From NCBI GenBank assembly GCA_029264355.1, contig JARIBW010000036.1, positions 92,936 through 156,935 on the forward strand: 64,000 nucleotides of DNA, read 5' to 3'. A program made the translations under genes and the position numbers. Positions within the stretch are counted from its first letter, which is position 1. Each line of letters opens with the position of its first letter. Origin of the DNA: Collinsella sp. (lineage in GTDB: Bacteria; Actinomycetota; Coriobacteriia; Coriobacteriales; Coriobacteriaceae). The notes under the pieces are model-generated. The model did no database searches. It saw only the letters and a program-made list of their open reading frames with translations, and was not told the DNA's origin. Shown here piece after piece: positions 1-7,643 of this stretch.

Positions 1-2
1 TC

Positions 3-512
3 GTGCCCTATCTCATCTCGAGCCATCCGGGTTCGACCATGAAGGAAGCCGTGGAGCTGGCGGAGGCCGTGCGCGACATGGGCTACATGCCCGAGCAGGT
101 GCAGGACTTCTACCCCACGCCCTCCACCATGTCCACCTGCATGTTCTATACGGGCGTGAATCCGCGCACCATGGAACCGGTCTACATCCCGCGCGACCCG
201 CACGAGAAGGCCATGCAGCGCGCGCTCATCCAGTACCGCAAGCCCGAGAACTACAAGTTGGTGAAGGAGGCGCTGCGAAAGGCCGGGCGCGAGGACCTGA
301 TCGGGTACGGCGCCAAGTGCCTCATCCGCCCCGTGCCGCCCAAGCCGGGTACAGGAGGCGGGAAAAAACAAGACGGGGTGGACGCCCGGAAGAGCGGACG
401 CCCCAACCCCGGCAAACCCGGCGGACGCACCACCGGCAAGAGCGCGGCGGGTAAGAACCCGCACGCCCGCAACCGCGCCGCGCAGGGACGCCAAGGGGCG
501 AACCGGCACTGA
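3..512 (+). CDS. YgiQ-family radical SAM protein, C-terminal part only
   Basis: The 5' part lies outside the window, so only about 169 C-terminal residues are visible and the first codon here is not a real start. The segment carries the conserved C-terminal region of the YgiQ (UPF0313) radical SAM family: [48 protein letters not shown] and the [17 protein letters not shown] block, followed by the CLIRP segment. The radical SAM cysteine cluster would be upstream. The last 60 or so residues are a Lys/Gly/Arg-rich, low-complexity tail, common at the end of this family. The biochemical role of YgiQ proteins is not settled. It converges on the CPBP gene with only about 20 bp between the two stop codons. 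Confidence 0.9.
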   Translation: MPYLISSHPGSTMKEAVELAEAVRDMGYMPEQVQDFYPTPSTMSTCMFYTGVNPRTMEPVYIPRDPHEKAMQRALIQYRKPENYKLVKEALRKAGREDLIGYGAKCLIRPVPPKPGTGGGKKQDGVDARKSGRPNPGKPGGRTTGKSAAGKNPHARNRAAQGRQGANRH

Positions 513-533
513 CGAAGCGACGAGCCGAACGCG

Positions 534-1685
534 CTAACACGCGTAGCCATCGGGCGGAGTCGGGCCCTTCCCGGCCTCGACCGCCGCATCCAATCGGTCG
601 CGAACACCCGGTTCCCCCGCAGGGGCCTCTGTCTGAACGGCCCCCAGCTCTGCATCCTCGACCTCGCCGCAAGGCGCACCGGGCACAGCCGGGGCGTGTT
701 CCCGCCCGACGTTCATCATATCGACGGACATCGATGTACAGGATTCACCCTTAGGCATCTCGATGGCGGGCAAGGAGTCAGACGAGCTCCAAAGGCGCGC
801 GAACGCCCGCACCCCGGCCATGCACAGCAGCCCGGCGCACAAGATGACGGCGCCCGTCGGCAAGACGTTCGTCAACGGATACAGGGGCTCGACCAAATAC
901 GATGAGATGTTCAACGCGAAGTGAAGGATGATCGGGTAACGAAGCTTGCCCGTGCGCCAAAACACCCAACCCAACGCGACCCCGAGGACAAAGGCATAAC
1001 TCCCCTGAATAAGGTTCATGTGCAGAACACCGAACGCGAGCGCCTGCAATATGTTGGCGATCCAAAATGCCCGCGCTGGAACGGCGCGGTAGCGAGCGCC
1101 GTCGACCGCATTCCAGCCGGGGCTCACCGCTCTCATGGCATATTCGAGCATGACACCGCGGCAGACGATCTCCTCGTTGATGGGAGCGAGCACCGCGATC
1201 GACAGCATGGAGAGAAGGCCGAAGACCCCGACGCTCGCATCTTCCATGAGCTCGGAGTATTCGGCCATGGCCTCGGGAAAAACCGACTCGACGATCTCCA
1301 GGATGCCACCGACGAAGAACTGCGCCGAGACGCCGATCGCCAGCAGCAGTGCAAACGATTTGGCAAACGACGCACCCGCGGGCGCAACCGATTCACGGCG
1401 AGCGGTGAACGAGGCGGGGCGCATGTGCCGCCACCATGGCAAAAACACGGCGATGACGACGAGCTGGGCCACGACGCCGAGCATCAAAATGGCGTTGTCG
1501 AAGGCACCGTCCTCCATGAGCGATCCGGAATCGCCCGAAGCCAGCGCAGCGGTAACCCCGATCATGGCTCCGCCAAAACCCACCACCACGACTTGTATCA
1601 ATAGGTATATGCCAAAAATGCCGACCACGGCGAGCAGCCATTTGACACCGTTGCCAACGCGGGCGCCGGTCGTCATGTCGTCCAT
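534..1685 (-). CDS. CPBP-family intramembrane glutamic endopeptidase
   Basis: A polytopic membrane protein of 383 residues with the CPBP (Abi/Rce1-like) protease motifs. These are EEIVCRG at about residues 171-177 (paired Glu and Arg), FGVLH ending at His222, and HFALN with His255 and Asn259. Hydrophobic segments surround the motifs. Family members cleave prenylated or other membrane substrates or act in bacteriocin self-protection; the substrate here is unknown. The start at 1685 is chosen because GAGGAGG lies 5 bases upstream; an earlier in-frame ATG at 1712 lacks a ribosome site. The last 80 or so residues form an acidic, Pro/Ala/Glu-rich cytoplasmic tail with no recognised domain. It sits 39 bp downstream of folB and is probably cotranscribed. 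Confidence 0.85.
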   Translation of the reverse strand: MDDMTTGARVGNGVKWLLAVVGIFGIYLLIQVVVVGFGGAMIGVTAALASGDSGSLMEDGAFDNAILMLGVVAQLVVIAVFLPWWRHMRPASFTARRESVAPAGASFAKSFALLLAIGVSAQFFVGGILEIVESVFPEAMAEYSELMEDASVGVFGLLSMLSIAVLAPINEEIVCRGVMLEYAMRAVSPGWNAVDGARYRAVPARAFWIANILQALAFGVLHMNLIQGSYAFVLGVALGWVFWRTGKLRYPIILHFALNISSYLVEPLYPLTNVLPTGAVILCAGLLCMAGVRAFARLWSSSDSLPAIEMPKGESCTSMSVDMMNVGREHAPAVPGAPCGEVEDAELGAVQTEAPAGEPGVRDRLDAAVEAGKGPTPPDGYAC

Positions 1686-1724
1686 GGGGACCTCCTCGTC
1701 AATCGCCCTCATGCCGCACGCGGA

Positions 1725-2210
1725 CTATGCGCGCGTCCGCTCGATCTCGACGGAAACCGACTGCAGGGGCAGGCCGACCGGTGCCCAGGGCTTCTCGAGC
1801 TTGACGCGTACGCCATACGCACTCGGGTAGCGCCCGAGCAGCATGTCGGCCACGCCCTCGGCAGCCGCCTCGATGAGCTTGAACGTATGCGCGCGCATGA
1901 ACTCGTCGATGGCGTGAGCCGCCTCGCCGTAATGGATCGAGGCCGACAAGTCATCGGCCTCACCGGCCCGACGCGTATCTGTGTAGAGCGTCACGCTCAC
2001 CACGAACTTCTGGCCGAGGGCGTTCTCCTCGGGGAACACACCATGGTTGGCGAACACCTCGAGGCCCTCGATGGAGATGCGATCGAGGCGACGGAGTTGC
2101 TCGGGCTCCACGCGCGCGAGCAGCCGCCGCGCGGCGGGAAGGCCGGTCTCGCGGCGAGCAAGGGTGCCGCGGTCGTCCACGATGTTCTCTGGCAGATGCT
2201 TCGTATCCAT
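1725..2210 (-). CDS. folB: dihydroneopterin aldolase
   Basis: FolB converts 7,8-dihydroneopterin to 6-hydroxymethyl-7,8-dihydropterin plus glycolaldehyde in folate synthesis. The aldolase domain starts near residue 44 and shows GLEVFANHGVFPEEN (catalytic Glu region, residues 61-62), GQKFVVSV, HYGEAAHAI, KLIEAAAE and EKPWAPVG (catalytic Lys140). The protein is 161 residues, longer than the usual 120, because of a charged N-terminal extension of about 40 residues of unknown role. The start at 2210 has AAAGGAG six bases upstream; the in-frame ATG at 2231 has none. The HD hydrolase is 44 bp upstream on the same strand. folE is elsewhere in the window (7644-8201). Confidence 0.92.
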   Translation of the reverse strand: MDTKHLPENIVDDRGTLARRETGLPAARRLLARVEPEQLRRLDRISIEGLEVFANHGVFPEENALGQKFVVSVTLYTDTRRAGEADDLSASIHYGEAAHAIDEFMRAHTFKLIEAAAEGVADMLLGRYPSAYGVRVKLEKPWAPVGLPLQSVSVEIERTRA

Positions 2211-2254
2211 GATGTGCTCCTTTGACGACATGCGTCCGCAGTCGGGGCGCGCAC

Positions 2255-2782
2255 TTATATATCGATCGACAAGTTCTTACGTTCCTCCGGCCAATAGCAG
2301 GCCTCACGAGCGGCGCAGGCATAACATGCGCGCGAGCGGTCGTCCGCCTCCTTGATGAGACGGGAGAGCGCATGGGGCGCGTGGCCCTCACCTCCATCGG
2401 GGCCTCCGGGACACCCGATCCGAGAACCGCGATGGCCGCCCACGGCAGCTAGGATGGCCGCGCGCTCGAAAGCGTCGAAACGCAAGCCGCGAGGTAATCC
2501 GTCCAGGATCTCGGACGCGATGCGAACACCCGCCTCATCGTGAGGCTCGCCGGTCTGATACTGGGCGGCACGGCCGATATCATGCAGCAGCGCCGCGGCA
2601 TAGACCACGTCTCGATGCAGGCCGCAACCCCTCTCGAGATTGAGGATCCAGGCGATGCGGGCGACGTCGAGCAGGTGGGAAAGCCCATGACGGCAGAAAA
2701 TCCGGTCGCCCTCCGCGGCGTCGATGCCCGCCAGGCACCGGATGAACGGATCGCTCTCACCGATCGCCGCAATGCGCTCCAT
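2255..2782 (-). CDS. HD-domain metal-dependent phosphohydrolase
   Basis: A compact 175-residue HD protein with metal-ligand positions RHGLSH (His32, His36), LLHDIG (His67-Asp68) and EPHDEAG (His81). HD proteins hydrolyse phosphoester bonds, usually of nucleotides or small metabolites. A Cys-rich stretch near the C terminus (SRACYACAAREACYW) is notable. The start at 2782 is set by GGAGG five bases upstream; an upstream ATG at 2920 runs through the intergenic palindromes and is less likely. It is the first gene of an HD-folB-CPBP unit, so it may act on a pterin phosphate, but nothing in the sequence shows the substrate. Confidence 0.82.
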   Translation of the reverse strand: MERIAAIGESDPFIRCLAGIDAAEGDRIFCRHGLSHLLDVARIAWILNLERGCGLHRDVVYAAALLHDIGRAAQYQTGEPHDEAGVRIASEILDGLPRGLRFDAFERAAILAAVGGHRGSRIGCPGGPDGGEGHAPHALSRLIKEADDRSRACYACAAREACYWPEERKNLSIDI

Positions 2783-2791
2783 GCTCGCCTC

Positions 2792-2807
2792 CAAATGTCG
2801 ACACTTG
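2792..2807. promoter_or_regulatory. imperfect 16-bp palindrome in the HD gene leader
   Basis: CAAATGTCGACACTTG reads as an inverted repeat with one mismatched pair around a TGTCGACA core. It lies just upstream of the ribosome site of the HD gene, where a repressor could act. No regulator is assigned. Confidence 0.3.
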
Positions 2808-2821
2808 TTCTCATGTTGTAC

Positions 2822-2852
2822 CCAATACGGCAACCCGAAACGGCCGTATTGG
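2822..2852. promoter_or_regulatory. perfect 10-bp inverted repeat in the divergent HD / decarboxylase intergenic region
   Basis: CCAATACGGC (2822-2831) and GCCGTATTGG (2843-2852) are perfect complements 11 bases apart. They lie in the 264-bp region between the minus-strand HD gene and the plus-strand decarboxylase operon. A second pair, TGGCAAAA and TTTTGCCA, lies just to the right (about 2850-2888). The layout suits operators in a divergent promoter region; there is no U-tract to suggest a terminator. Confidence 0.35.
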
Positions 2853-3046
2853 CAAAACGGCACGTGCTGGCCGCGGTGTATTTTGCCAGTGCTAAAACGA
2901 AACACCACATCCCCGGTCAATTCCTACCAGTCGCCGAAGACGGAACCCACGAGCGCCACAATTCCTACAAATCTCGCTAGCATGAATCTTCGTGGAGATG
3001 TGCGCCGGCACCGACCCGACGCGCATCGCACGGGAAAGGAAGGCCC

Positions 3047-3424
3047 ATGGGACTACGCTCCTGGATCAAACGCCACGCCGGCCACGGAAGAAGACCTTCG
3101 GCTGGCACCCCGACCACCGTCGCCGCAGCGGTCGCAACCACCGTCAAAGCCGCCGGTCGCGATGAATACGCTTGGGAGCCGCTTCCGGCATTTCTCCCCG
3201 TCGACCCGCACGAACATGAACACGTGTGCGTCATCGCGTCGGCCATCGCCGCAGAAGATCATCCCAACAGCACACTCTGCGTGAAGCGCGTGCTCATCGC
3301 AAACCCCGAGTATCGCACCGTCTCGGTCATCGCCGCAGCGCTCGCCGCCGGAGCGCTCGAGAAGAGCTCATTTACGGTCAAGAACATCTACAAGATGAAA
3401 GAGGAGGACAGCCATGCTGCGTAA
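3047..3424 (+). CDS. putative soluble half of a decarboxylase gamma subunit; first gene of the decarboxylase operon
   Basis: A 125-residue protein with a basic Ser/Ala/Thr-rich N-terminal half and a conserved-looking C-terminal half (EHEHVCVIASAIAAED, RVLIANPEYRTVSVIAAALAAG). That half resembles the cytoplasmic domain of OadG-type subunits, which often read as a short helix rich in VIAAAIAA. No membrane segment precedes it, whereas a separate 52-residue protein at 5037-5195 supplies one. I therefore infer a split gamma subunit; a standalone assembly factor is the alternative. The start follows AAGGAAG. It overlaps the biotin carrier gene by 11 bp, implying translational coupling. Confidence 0.55.
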   Translation: MGLRSWIKRHAGHGRRPSAGTPTTVAAAVATTVKAAGRDEYAWEPLPAFLPVDPHEHEHVCVIASAIAAEDHPNSTLCVKRVLIANPEYRTVSVIAAALAAGALEKSSFTVKNIYKMKEEDSHAA

Positions 3425-3845
3425 ATTCAAGATCTCCGTCGACGGAACCCAGTATCTGGTCGAGATGGAGGAGGTCGGCGCCCCCTCCCCAACCCCGGCC
3501 GACGCCGCTCCGGCGGCGAGCGCCACGCCCACCCCGAGGCCCGAACCTGCCCCGGCGCGCGACGGGCGCCCAGCCGCGGCCGCCGCGACGCCCGAACCCA
3601 CCCCGGCACCTACCGAGCCCACGGCAACGGGATCCCATGTCCAAACCGCGCCCATGCCCGGCACCATCCTCGACATCCATGTGAAGGTCGGCGACGCCGT
3701 CACCGCCAATCAACCCGTCATGATCCTCGAGGCCATGAAAATGGAGAACGAGGTCGTCGCCGAGCAGGCGGGCACCATCGCTTCCATCAACGTCGAGAAG
3801 GGGGCCATGGTAAATCCGGGCGACACGCTCTTCACGCTCGCCTAG
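3414..3845 (+). CDS. biotin carboxyl carrier subunit of the Na+-pumping decarboxylase
   Basis: A 143-residue carrier with three parts. A short N-terminal strand region (LRKFKISVDGTQYLVEM) is followed by a Pro/Ala-rich flexible linker of about residues 23-72. A C-terminal biotinyl domain then carries EAMKMEN with biotinylated Lys109, followed by the VNPGDTLFTLA end. It carries the carboxyl group taken from oxaloacetate by the carboxyltransferase (5197-6591) to the membrane decarboxylase (3903-5021). GAGGAGG sits upstream of the ATG. The cognate ligase BirA is encoded convergently at 6662-7537. Carrier subunits of oxaloacetate, methylmalonyl-CoA and glutaconyl-CoA decarboxylases look alike; the neighbour at 5197 points to oxaloacetate. 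Confidence 0.9.
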   Translation: MLRKFKISVDGTQYLVEMEEVGAPSPTPADAAPAASATPTPRPEPAPARDGRPAAAAATPEPTPAPTEPTATGSHVQTAPMPGTILDIHVKVGDAVTANQPVMILEAMKMENEVVAEQAGTIASINVEKGAMVNPGDTLFTLA

Positions 3846-3902
3846 GCGCGCCCGACCGACGCGGCGCCGTCTGGCGGCGCCCCCATCCAGAAACGAGACA
3901 CT

Positions 3903-5021
3903 ATGGAGATCTTACTCGACGGCGTGCAGGCGCTTATCGCCGAGCCGGGGCGCATCGCGATGATCCTCATCGGCTGCGTCCTCATGTACCTGGGCATCAA
4001 GAAGGAGTACGAGCCCACCTTGCTCGTGCCCATGGGACTCGGAACCATCCTGGTGAACATCCCGGCGTCCGGTGTCCTCATGACCGGCACCGAGCCCGGC
4101 CCGTTTCAGATCTTGTTCGACGCCGGCATCGAGACCGAGCTGTTCCCGCTGCTGCTGTTCATCGGGATCGGCGCCATGATCGACTTCGGGCCGCTGCTCG
4201 CCAACCCGTTCCTCCTGCTGTTCGGTGCCGCTGCGCAATTCGGCATCTTCTTCGTGACCATCGTGGCCACGGGCGTGTTCGGCTTCGACATCGCCGATGC
4301 CGCCTCCGCGGGCATCATCGCCGCAGCAGACGGCCCCACCTCGATCTTCGTGGCAAACTCCCTCGGCTCCAAGTACATGGGCGCGATCATGGTCGCGGCG
4401 TACTCCTACATGGCGCTCGTCCCCATCATCCAGCCCATCGCCATCAAGGCCTGCACCACCAAGAGGGAGCGCGCCATCCGCATGACCTACCGTCCCGGCC
4501 AGGTATCGCAAACGGCCAAGATCCTCTTCCCCATCACCATCTGCGTGGTCGCCGGCCTCATCGCCCCGGTGTCCCTGCCGCTCGTGGGCTTCCTCATGTT
4601 CGGCAACCTGCTGCGTGAGTGCGGCGTGCTCAACTCGCTTTCCACATCCGCCCAAAACGAGCTCGTGAACCTCATCTCGATCCTGTTGGGCCTGTGCGTC
4701 TCCGTGAAGATGGAGTACAGCGAGTTCTTGCAGTTCGACACGCTCATCATCATGGGCCTCGGCCTCATCGGCTTCATCATGGACTCCGTGGGCGGCGTCA
4801 TGTTCGCCAAGATCTTGAACCTGTTCCGCAGGGAGAAGATCAACCCCATGGTGGGCGCCGCGGGCATCTCCGCCTTCCCCATGGCCTCCCGCGTGGTGCA
4901 AAAGCTCGCCACCGAGGAGGACCCCGGCAACTTCATCCTCATGCAGGCTGCCGCCGCCAACGTCGCCGGCCAGATCGCCTCGGTCGTCGCCGGCGGTCTC
5001 GTCCTCGGCCTTCTGCTCTAG
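3903..5021 (+). CDS. oadB: sodium-ion-translocating decarboxylase beta subunit
   Basis: A polytopic membrane protein of 372 residues, the usual size of OadB/MmdB/GcdB. It releases CO2 from carboxybiotin and couples this to Na+ export. Visible signatures are MYLGIKKEYEPTLLVPMG near the N terminus, the IIAAADGPTSIF block that contains the Na+-site Asp of the family, ALVPIIQPIAIKACTTKRER, and KINPMVGAAGISAFPMASRVV near the C terminus. In the family the second block is usually written with GG where this protein has AA. A 7-bp hairpin (3863-3881) separates it from the carrier gene and may tune relative expression. The ribosome site is weak. Confidence 0.92.
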   Translation: MEILLDGVQALIAEPGRIAMILIGCVLMYLGIKKEYEPTLLVPMGLGTILVNIPASGVLMTGTEPGPFQILFDAGIETELFPLLLFIGIGAMIDFGPLLANPFLLLFGAAAQFGIFFVTIVATGVFGFDIADAASAGIIAAADGPTSIFVANSLGSKYMGAIMVAAYSYMALVPIIQPIAIKACTTKRERAIRMTYRPGQVSQTAKILFPITICVVAGLIAPVSLPLVGFLMFGNLLRECGVLNSLSTSAQNELVNLISILLGLCVSVKMEYSEFLQFDTLIIMGLGLIGFIMDSVGGVMFAKILNLFRREKINPMVGAAGISAFPMASRVVQKLATEEDPGNFILMQAAAANVAGQIASVVAGGLVLGLLL

Positions 5022-5036
5022 AAAGGGGTGCTGGCA

Positions 5037-5195
5037 ATGACCGATCTCATCTCATCGCTCGGCCTTTCCGCCGACCTGTCCCTCGCCTTCCAGATCCTCA
5101 TCCTGGGCTGGGGCGGCATCTTCATCGTCATGTTCGTCATCTACGTGATCTCTCTCGCCCTCGCCCGGCTCTTCCCGCCATCGAAGGAGGCCTAG
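5037..5195 (+). CDS. small OadG-like membrane subunit
   Basis: A 52-residue protein with one transmembrane helix (about residues 17-45, AFQILILGWGGIFIVMFVIY) and a short cytoplasmic end. It lies between the beta and carboxyltransferase genes, where the gamma subunit of oxaloacetate decarboxylase is often encoded. OadG normally anchors and assembles the complex with one helix plus a soluble tail; here the tail is nearly absent. An OadG tail-like sequence is encoded separately at 3047-3424. AAAGGGG precedes the ATG. It ends one base before the next ATG. Confidence 0.75.
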   Translation: MTDLISSLGLSADLSLAFQILILGWGGIFIVMFVIYVISLALARLFPPSKEA

Positions 5196-5196
5196 C

Positions 5197-6591
5197 ATGG
5201 CCCGCAAGGTCCGCTTCATGGAGACCGTCCTGCGAGACGGCCAGCAAAGCCAAATCGCCACGCGCATGCCCATCGAGGACATGCTCCCCGTCCTCGAAAC
5301 GCTCGACCGGTGCGGCTTCGAGTCCCTCGAGGTCTGGGGAGGCGCCACGTTCGACAGCTGTCTGCGCTATCTGAATGAGGATCCGTGGGAGCGCCTGCGC
5401 ACCATCCGCGCCCACGTCAAGAACACCAAGCTGCAGATGTTGCTGCGCGGGCAGAACCTGCTCGGCTACCACAACTACGCCGACGACGTGGTCGAGGCCC
5501 TCGTGAGAAAGTCCGTCGAGAACGGGATCGACGTCGTGCGCATCTTCGACGCACTGAACGACACCCGTAATCTCCAAACCTCCATCCTCGCCGCCAAAAA
5601 GGCCGGTGGCGAGGTCCAGGCCGCCATCTCCTACACCACCAGTGACGTGCACACCGTGCGTTACTTCGTGAGCCTGGCCAACGAGATGGCGCGGGCCGGC
5701 GCCGACTCGATCTGCATCAAGGACATGGCCGGCGTCCTCACCCCCGATGTCGCCTTCGAACTCGTGAGCGAGATCAAGGCATCGTGCGACCTGCCCCTGC
5801 AGGTGCACACGCACGGCACCGCCGGCGTCGCCCAGATGACCTACCTCAAGGCCGTGGAGGCGGGTGCCGACATCATCGACACCTGCTCATCCCCCTTCGC
5901 GGAGGGCACGAGCCAGCCGGCGACCGAATCCATGGCCATCGCGTTGGAGGCCCTCGGCTACAAGACCGGTCTGGATATCGAGGGGCTCGAGGCCGTTGCC
6001 GCGCACTTCCTGCCCGTCCGCGACCGCTTCCTGGACGAGGGCGTCCTCAACCCCAAAGTCATGGCCGTCGATCCCAAGGCCCTGTTGTACAAAGTTCCCG
6101 GGGGCATGCTCTCCAACCTGCTCGCCAACCTCAGGGACATGCATGTCGAGGACAAGTACACCGAAGTTTTGGCTGAGGTCCCGCGCGTCCGAGCCGACCT
6201 GGGCTATCCGCCGCTCGTAACTCCCTTGTCCCAGATGGTGGGCTCCCAGGCGCTCATGAACGTCATCTCCGGCGAGCGTTACAAGGTCGTCCCGGCCGAG
6301 ATCAAAGACTACGTGCGCGGCCAGTACGGCCGCCCGCCCGTGACGATCTCCGAGAAGATCCGCCGTCAGATCATCGGCGACGATGAGGTCATCACCTGCC
6401 GCCCGGCCGACCTGATCGAGCCCGCGATGCCACGCCTGCGCAAGGAAATCGCGCGATACGCCCGCTCGGAGGAAGATGTGCTGTCCTACGCCCTGTTCCC
6501 CGAGCAGGCGCGCGACTTCCTGGGCCGCCGCGAAGATCCGTTCTACGACGTCCCCGTCCAAGAGGTCAACGTCTCCATCGACGTCGCGTGA
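5197..6591 (+). CDS. oadA: oxaloacetate decarboxylase carboxyltransferase subunit (OadA/PycB type, no biotin domain)
   Basis: A cytoplasmic 464-residue carboxyltransferase that moves the C4 carboxyl of oxaloacetate to biotin. Family motifs are LRDGQQS (metal ligand Asp14), MLLRGQNLLGY, CIKDMAG (catalytic Lys175) and LQVHTHGTAG (metal ligands His204 and His206). The PYC_OADA domain follows to the end. The biotinyl domain fused to OadA in enterobacteria is missing and supplied by the protein at 3414-3845. AAGGAGG precedes the ATG. The motif set favours oxaloacetate over methylmalonyl-CoA as substrate. It is the last gene of the operon. Confidence 0.93.
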   Translation: MARKVRFMETVLRDGQQSQIATRMPIEDMLPVLETLDRCGFESLEVWGGATFDSCLRYLNEDPWERLRTIRAHVKNTKLQMLLRGQNLLGYHNYADDVVEALVRKSVENGIDVVRIFDALNDTRNLQTSILAAKKAGGEVQAAISYTTSDVHTVRYFVSLANEMARAGADSICIKDMAGVLTPDVAFELVSEIKASCDLPLQVHTHGTAGVAQMTYLKAVEAGADIIDTCSSPFAEGTSQPATESMAIALEALGYKTGLDIEGLEAVAAHFLPVRDRFLDEGVLNPKVMAVDPKALLYKVPGGMLSNLLANLRDMHVEDKYTEVLAEVPRVRADLGYPPLVTPLSQMVGSQALMNVISGERYKVVPAEIKDYVRGQYGRPPVTISEKIRRQIIGDDEVITCRPADLIEPAMPRLRKEIARYARSEEDVLSYALFPEQARDFLGRREDPFYDVPVQEVNVSIDVA

Positions 6592-6602
6592 GAGTCGCAC
6601 GC

Positions 6603-6634
6603 CATGGCCCGCGACGGTCAAGTCACGGGCCATG
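6603..6634. terminator. stem-loop between convergent oadA and birA
   Basis: CATGGCCCG and CGGGCCATG form a perfect 9-bp stem with a 14-base loop in the short gap between convergent genes. No U-tract is present on either side, so termination strength is uncertain. Confidence 0.5.
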
Positions 6635-6661
6635 AACCAAATACCATGCAGCCGGGGAGAT

Positions 6662-7537
6662 CTAGACCGGGCGGATGCAAACGTCCACGGCATCGTATGT
6701 GTCCACGACGCCCTCGTCGTGCGATACGAGCGCATGGCCATACCCATCGACGCCCAAAAACAACCCACGGGCCAATTCATCGCCCTCGATGGTGATGACG
6801 CGGACTCGCGTGCCGATGAAAGCCAGCGAGGCGTTGTACGCGGCCAGAAGCGGCGCCAGGGGACCTTCGGCCCCGCCGCGCACGGGGTCCTTGATCCAAC
6901 GGTCGACCTCGGCGCTCGACGTCTGCCGTGCGGAACTGTCCGGACTCGGGTACTTGCGATTCCAGCGGTCGGCCGCCGACCAGCGCTCCACGGACTTGAG
7001 GATACCATCGCGAATGGCATCGGCAAGGACGTCCAAATCGGGACAGCGGGCCCCGGGGGCGAGCGCGTCACTCAGGCCCGTCGCCGGCAACGGGGCCAGG
7101 GCGCCATCGCGCACGGGCAGCTCGGGGGCCTCGATATTCACGCCGACGCCGCATACGGCAAAGGCGCCCCCATCGGACATGACGAGCTCCGTGAGCACGC
7201 CCGCGAGCTTGCGGCCTCCCACGACGATGTCGTTGGGCCACTTGAGGCGCACACCCGGACAACCCGCCTCGCGGAGGGCGGCCATGACGCCCATCGCGCA
7301 GGCGACGGGCAATGCGGGGAGTGCGGCGGCGGATACATCGGGCCTGAGAAGGACCGAGAGATACAGGCCGCCGGCGGGAGACGCCCATATATGGGCGCGC
7401 TGACCGCGACCGGCGGTCTGCACACGCGCACGGAGGGCAGCGCCATGCGGCGCACCCTCGCGGCCGCGCTTCTTCATTTCGGCATTGGTCGAACCGACCT
7501 CATCGGCCACCTCGATGAGCGGCAAGCTCTCCCCCAT
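6662..7537 (-). CDS. birA: biotin-[acetyl-CoA-carboxylase] ligase, no DNA-binding domain
   Basis: A 291-residue class I biotin protein ligase that makes biotinyl-AMP and transfers biotin to carrier lysines, here plausibly Lys109 of the adjacent carrier. Motifs are STNAEMKKR, AGRGQRAHIWASPAGGLYLS (biotin/AMP loop), KWPNDIVVGGRKLAGVL and GVGVNIEAP, then a small C-terminal barrel. The N-terminal winged helix of repressor-type BirA is absent, so it should not regulate biotin genes. The loop has Gln where Escherichia coli has Arg118 and lacks the usual second Gly. A hydrophilic insertion of about 30 residues (around SPDSSARQTSS) lies before the C-terminal domain. GAGGGG is six bases before the ATG. 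Confidence 0.9.
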   Translation of the reverse strand: MGESLPLIEVADEVGSTNAEMKKRGREGAPHGAALRARVQTAGRGQRAHIWASPAGGLYLSVLLRPDVSAAALPALPVACAMGVMAALREAGCPGVRLKWPNDIVVGGRKLAGVLTELVMSDGGAFAVCGVGVNIEAPELPVRDGALAPLPATGLSDALAPGARCPDLDVLADAIRDGILKSVERWSAADRWNRKYPSPDSSARQTSSAEVDRWIKDPVRGGAEGPLAPLLAAYNASLAFIGTRVRVITIEGDELARGLFLGVDGYGHALVSHDEGVVDTYDAVDVCIRPV

Positions 7538-7580
7538 CTCGATCCCCTCTTCCCCCGGAGGCCCTCGTATATGCGGACGA

Positions 7581-7616
7581 GGCGGCGCGTGCGGGCACTC
7601 CCGTCAACGCGCCGCC
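7581..7616 (-). terminator. stem-loop downstream of folE
   Basis: GGCGGCGCG and CGCGCCGCC are perfect 9-bp arms between folE and birA on the minus strand. It lacks a clear U-tract, so it is a probable rather than certain terminator. Confidence 0.45.
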
Positions 7617-7643
7617 CCGTCAGATTCAGCGGGTAGAACAACC

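Noticed and set aside
3047-5195. Split gamma subunit considered as a frameshift or sequencing error
   Set aside because: The two parts are separated by complete carrier and beta genes and each has its own ribosome site.
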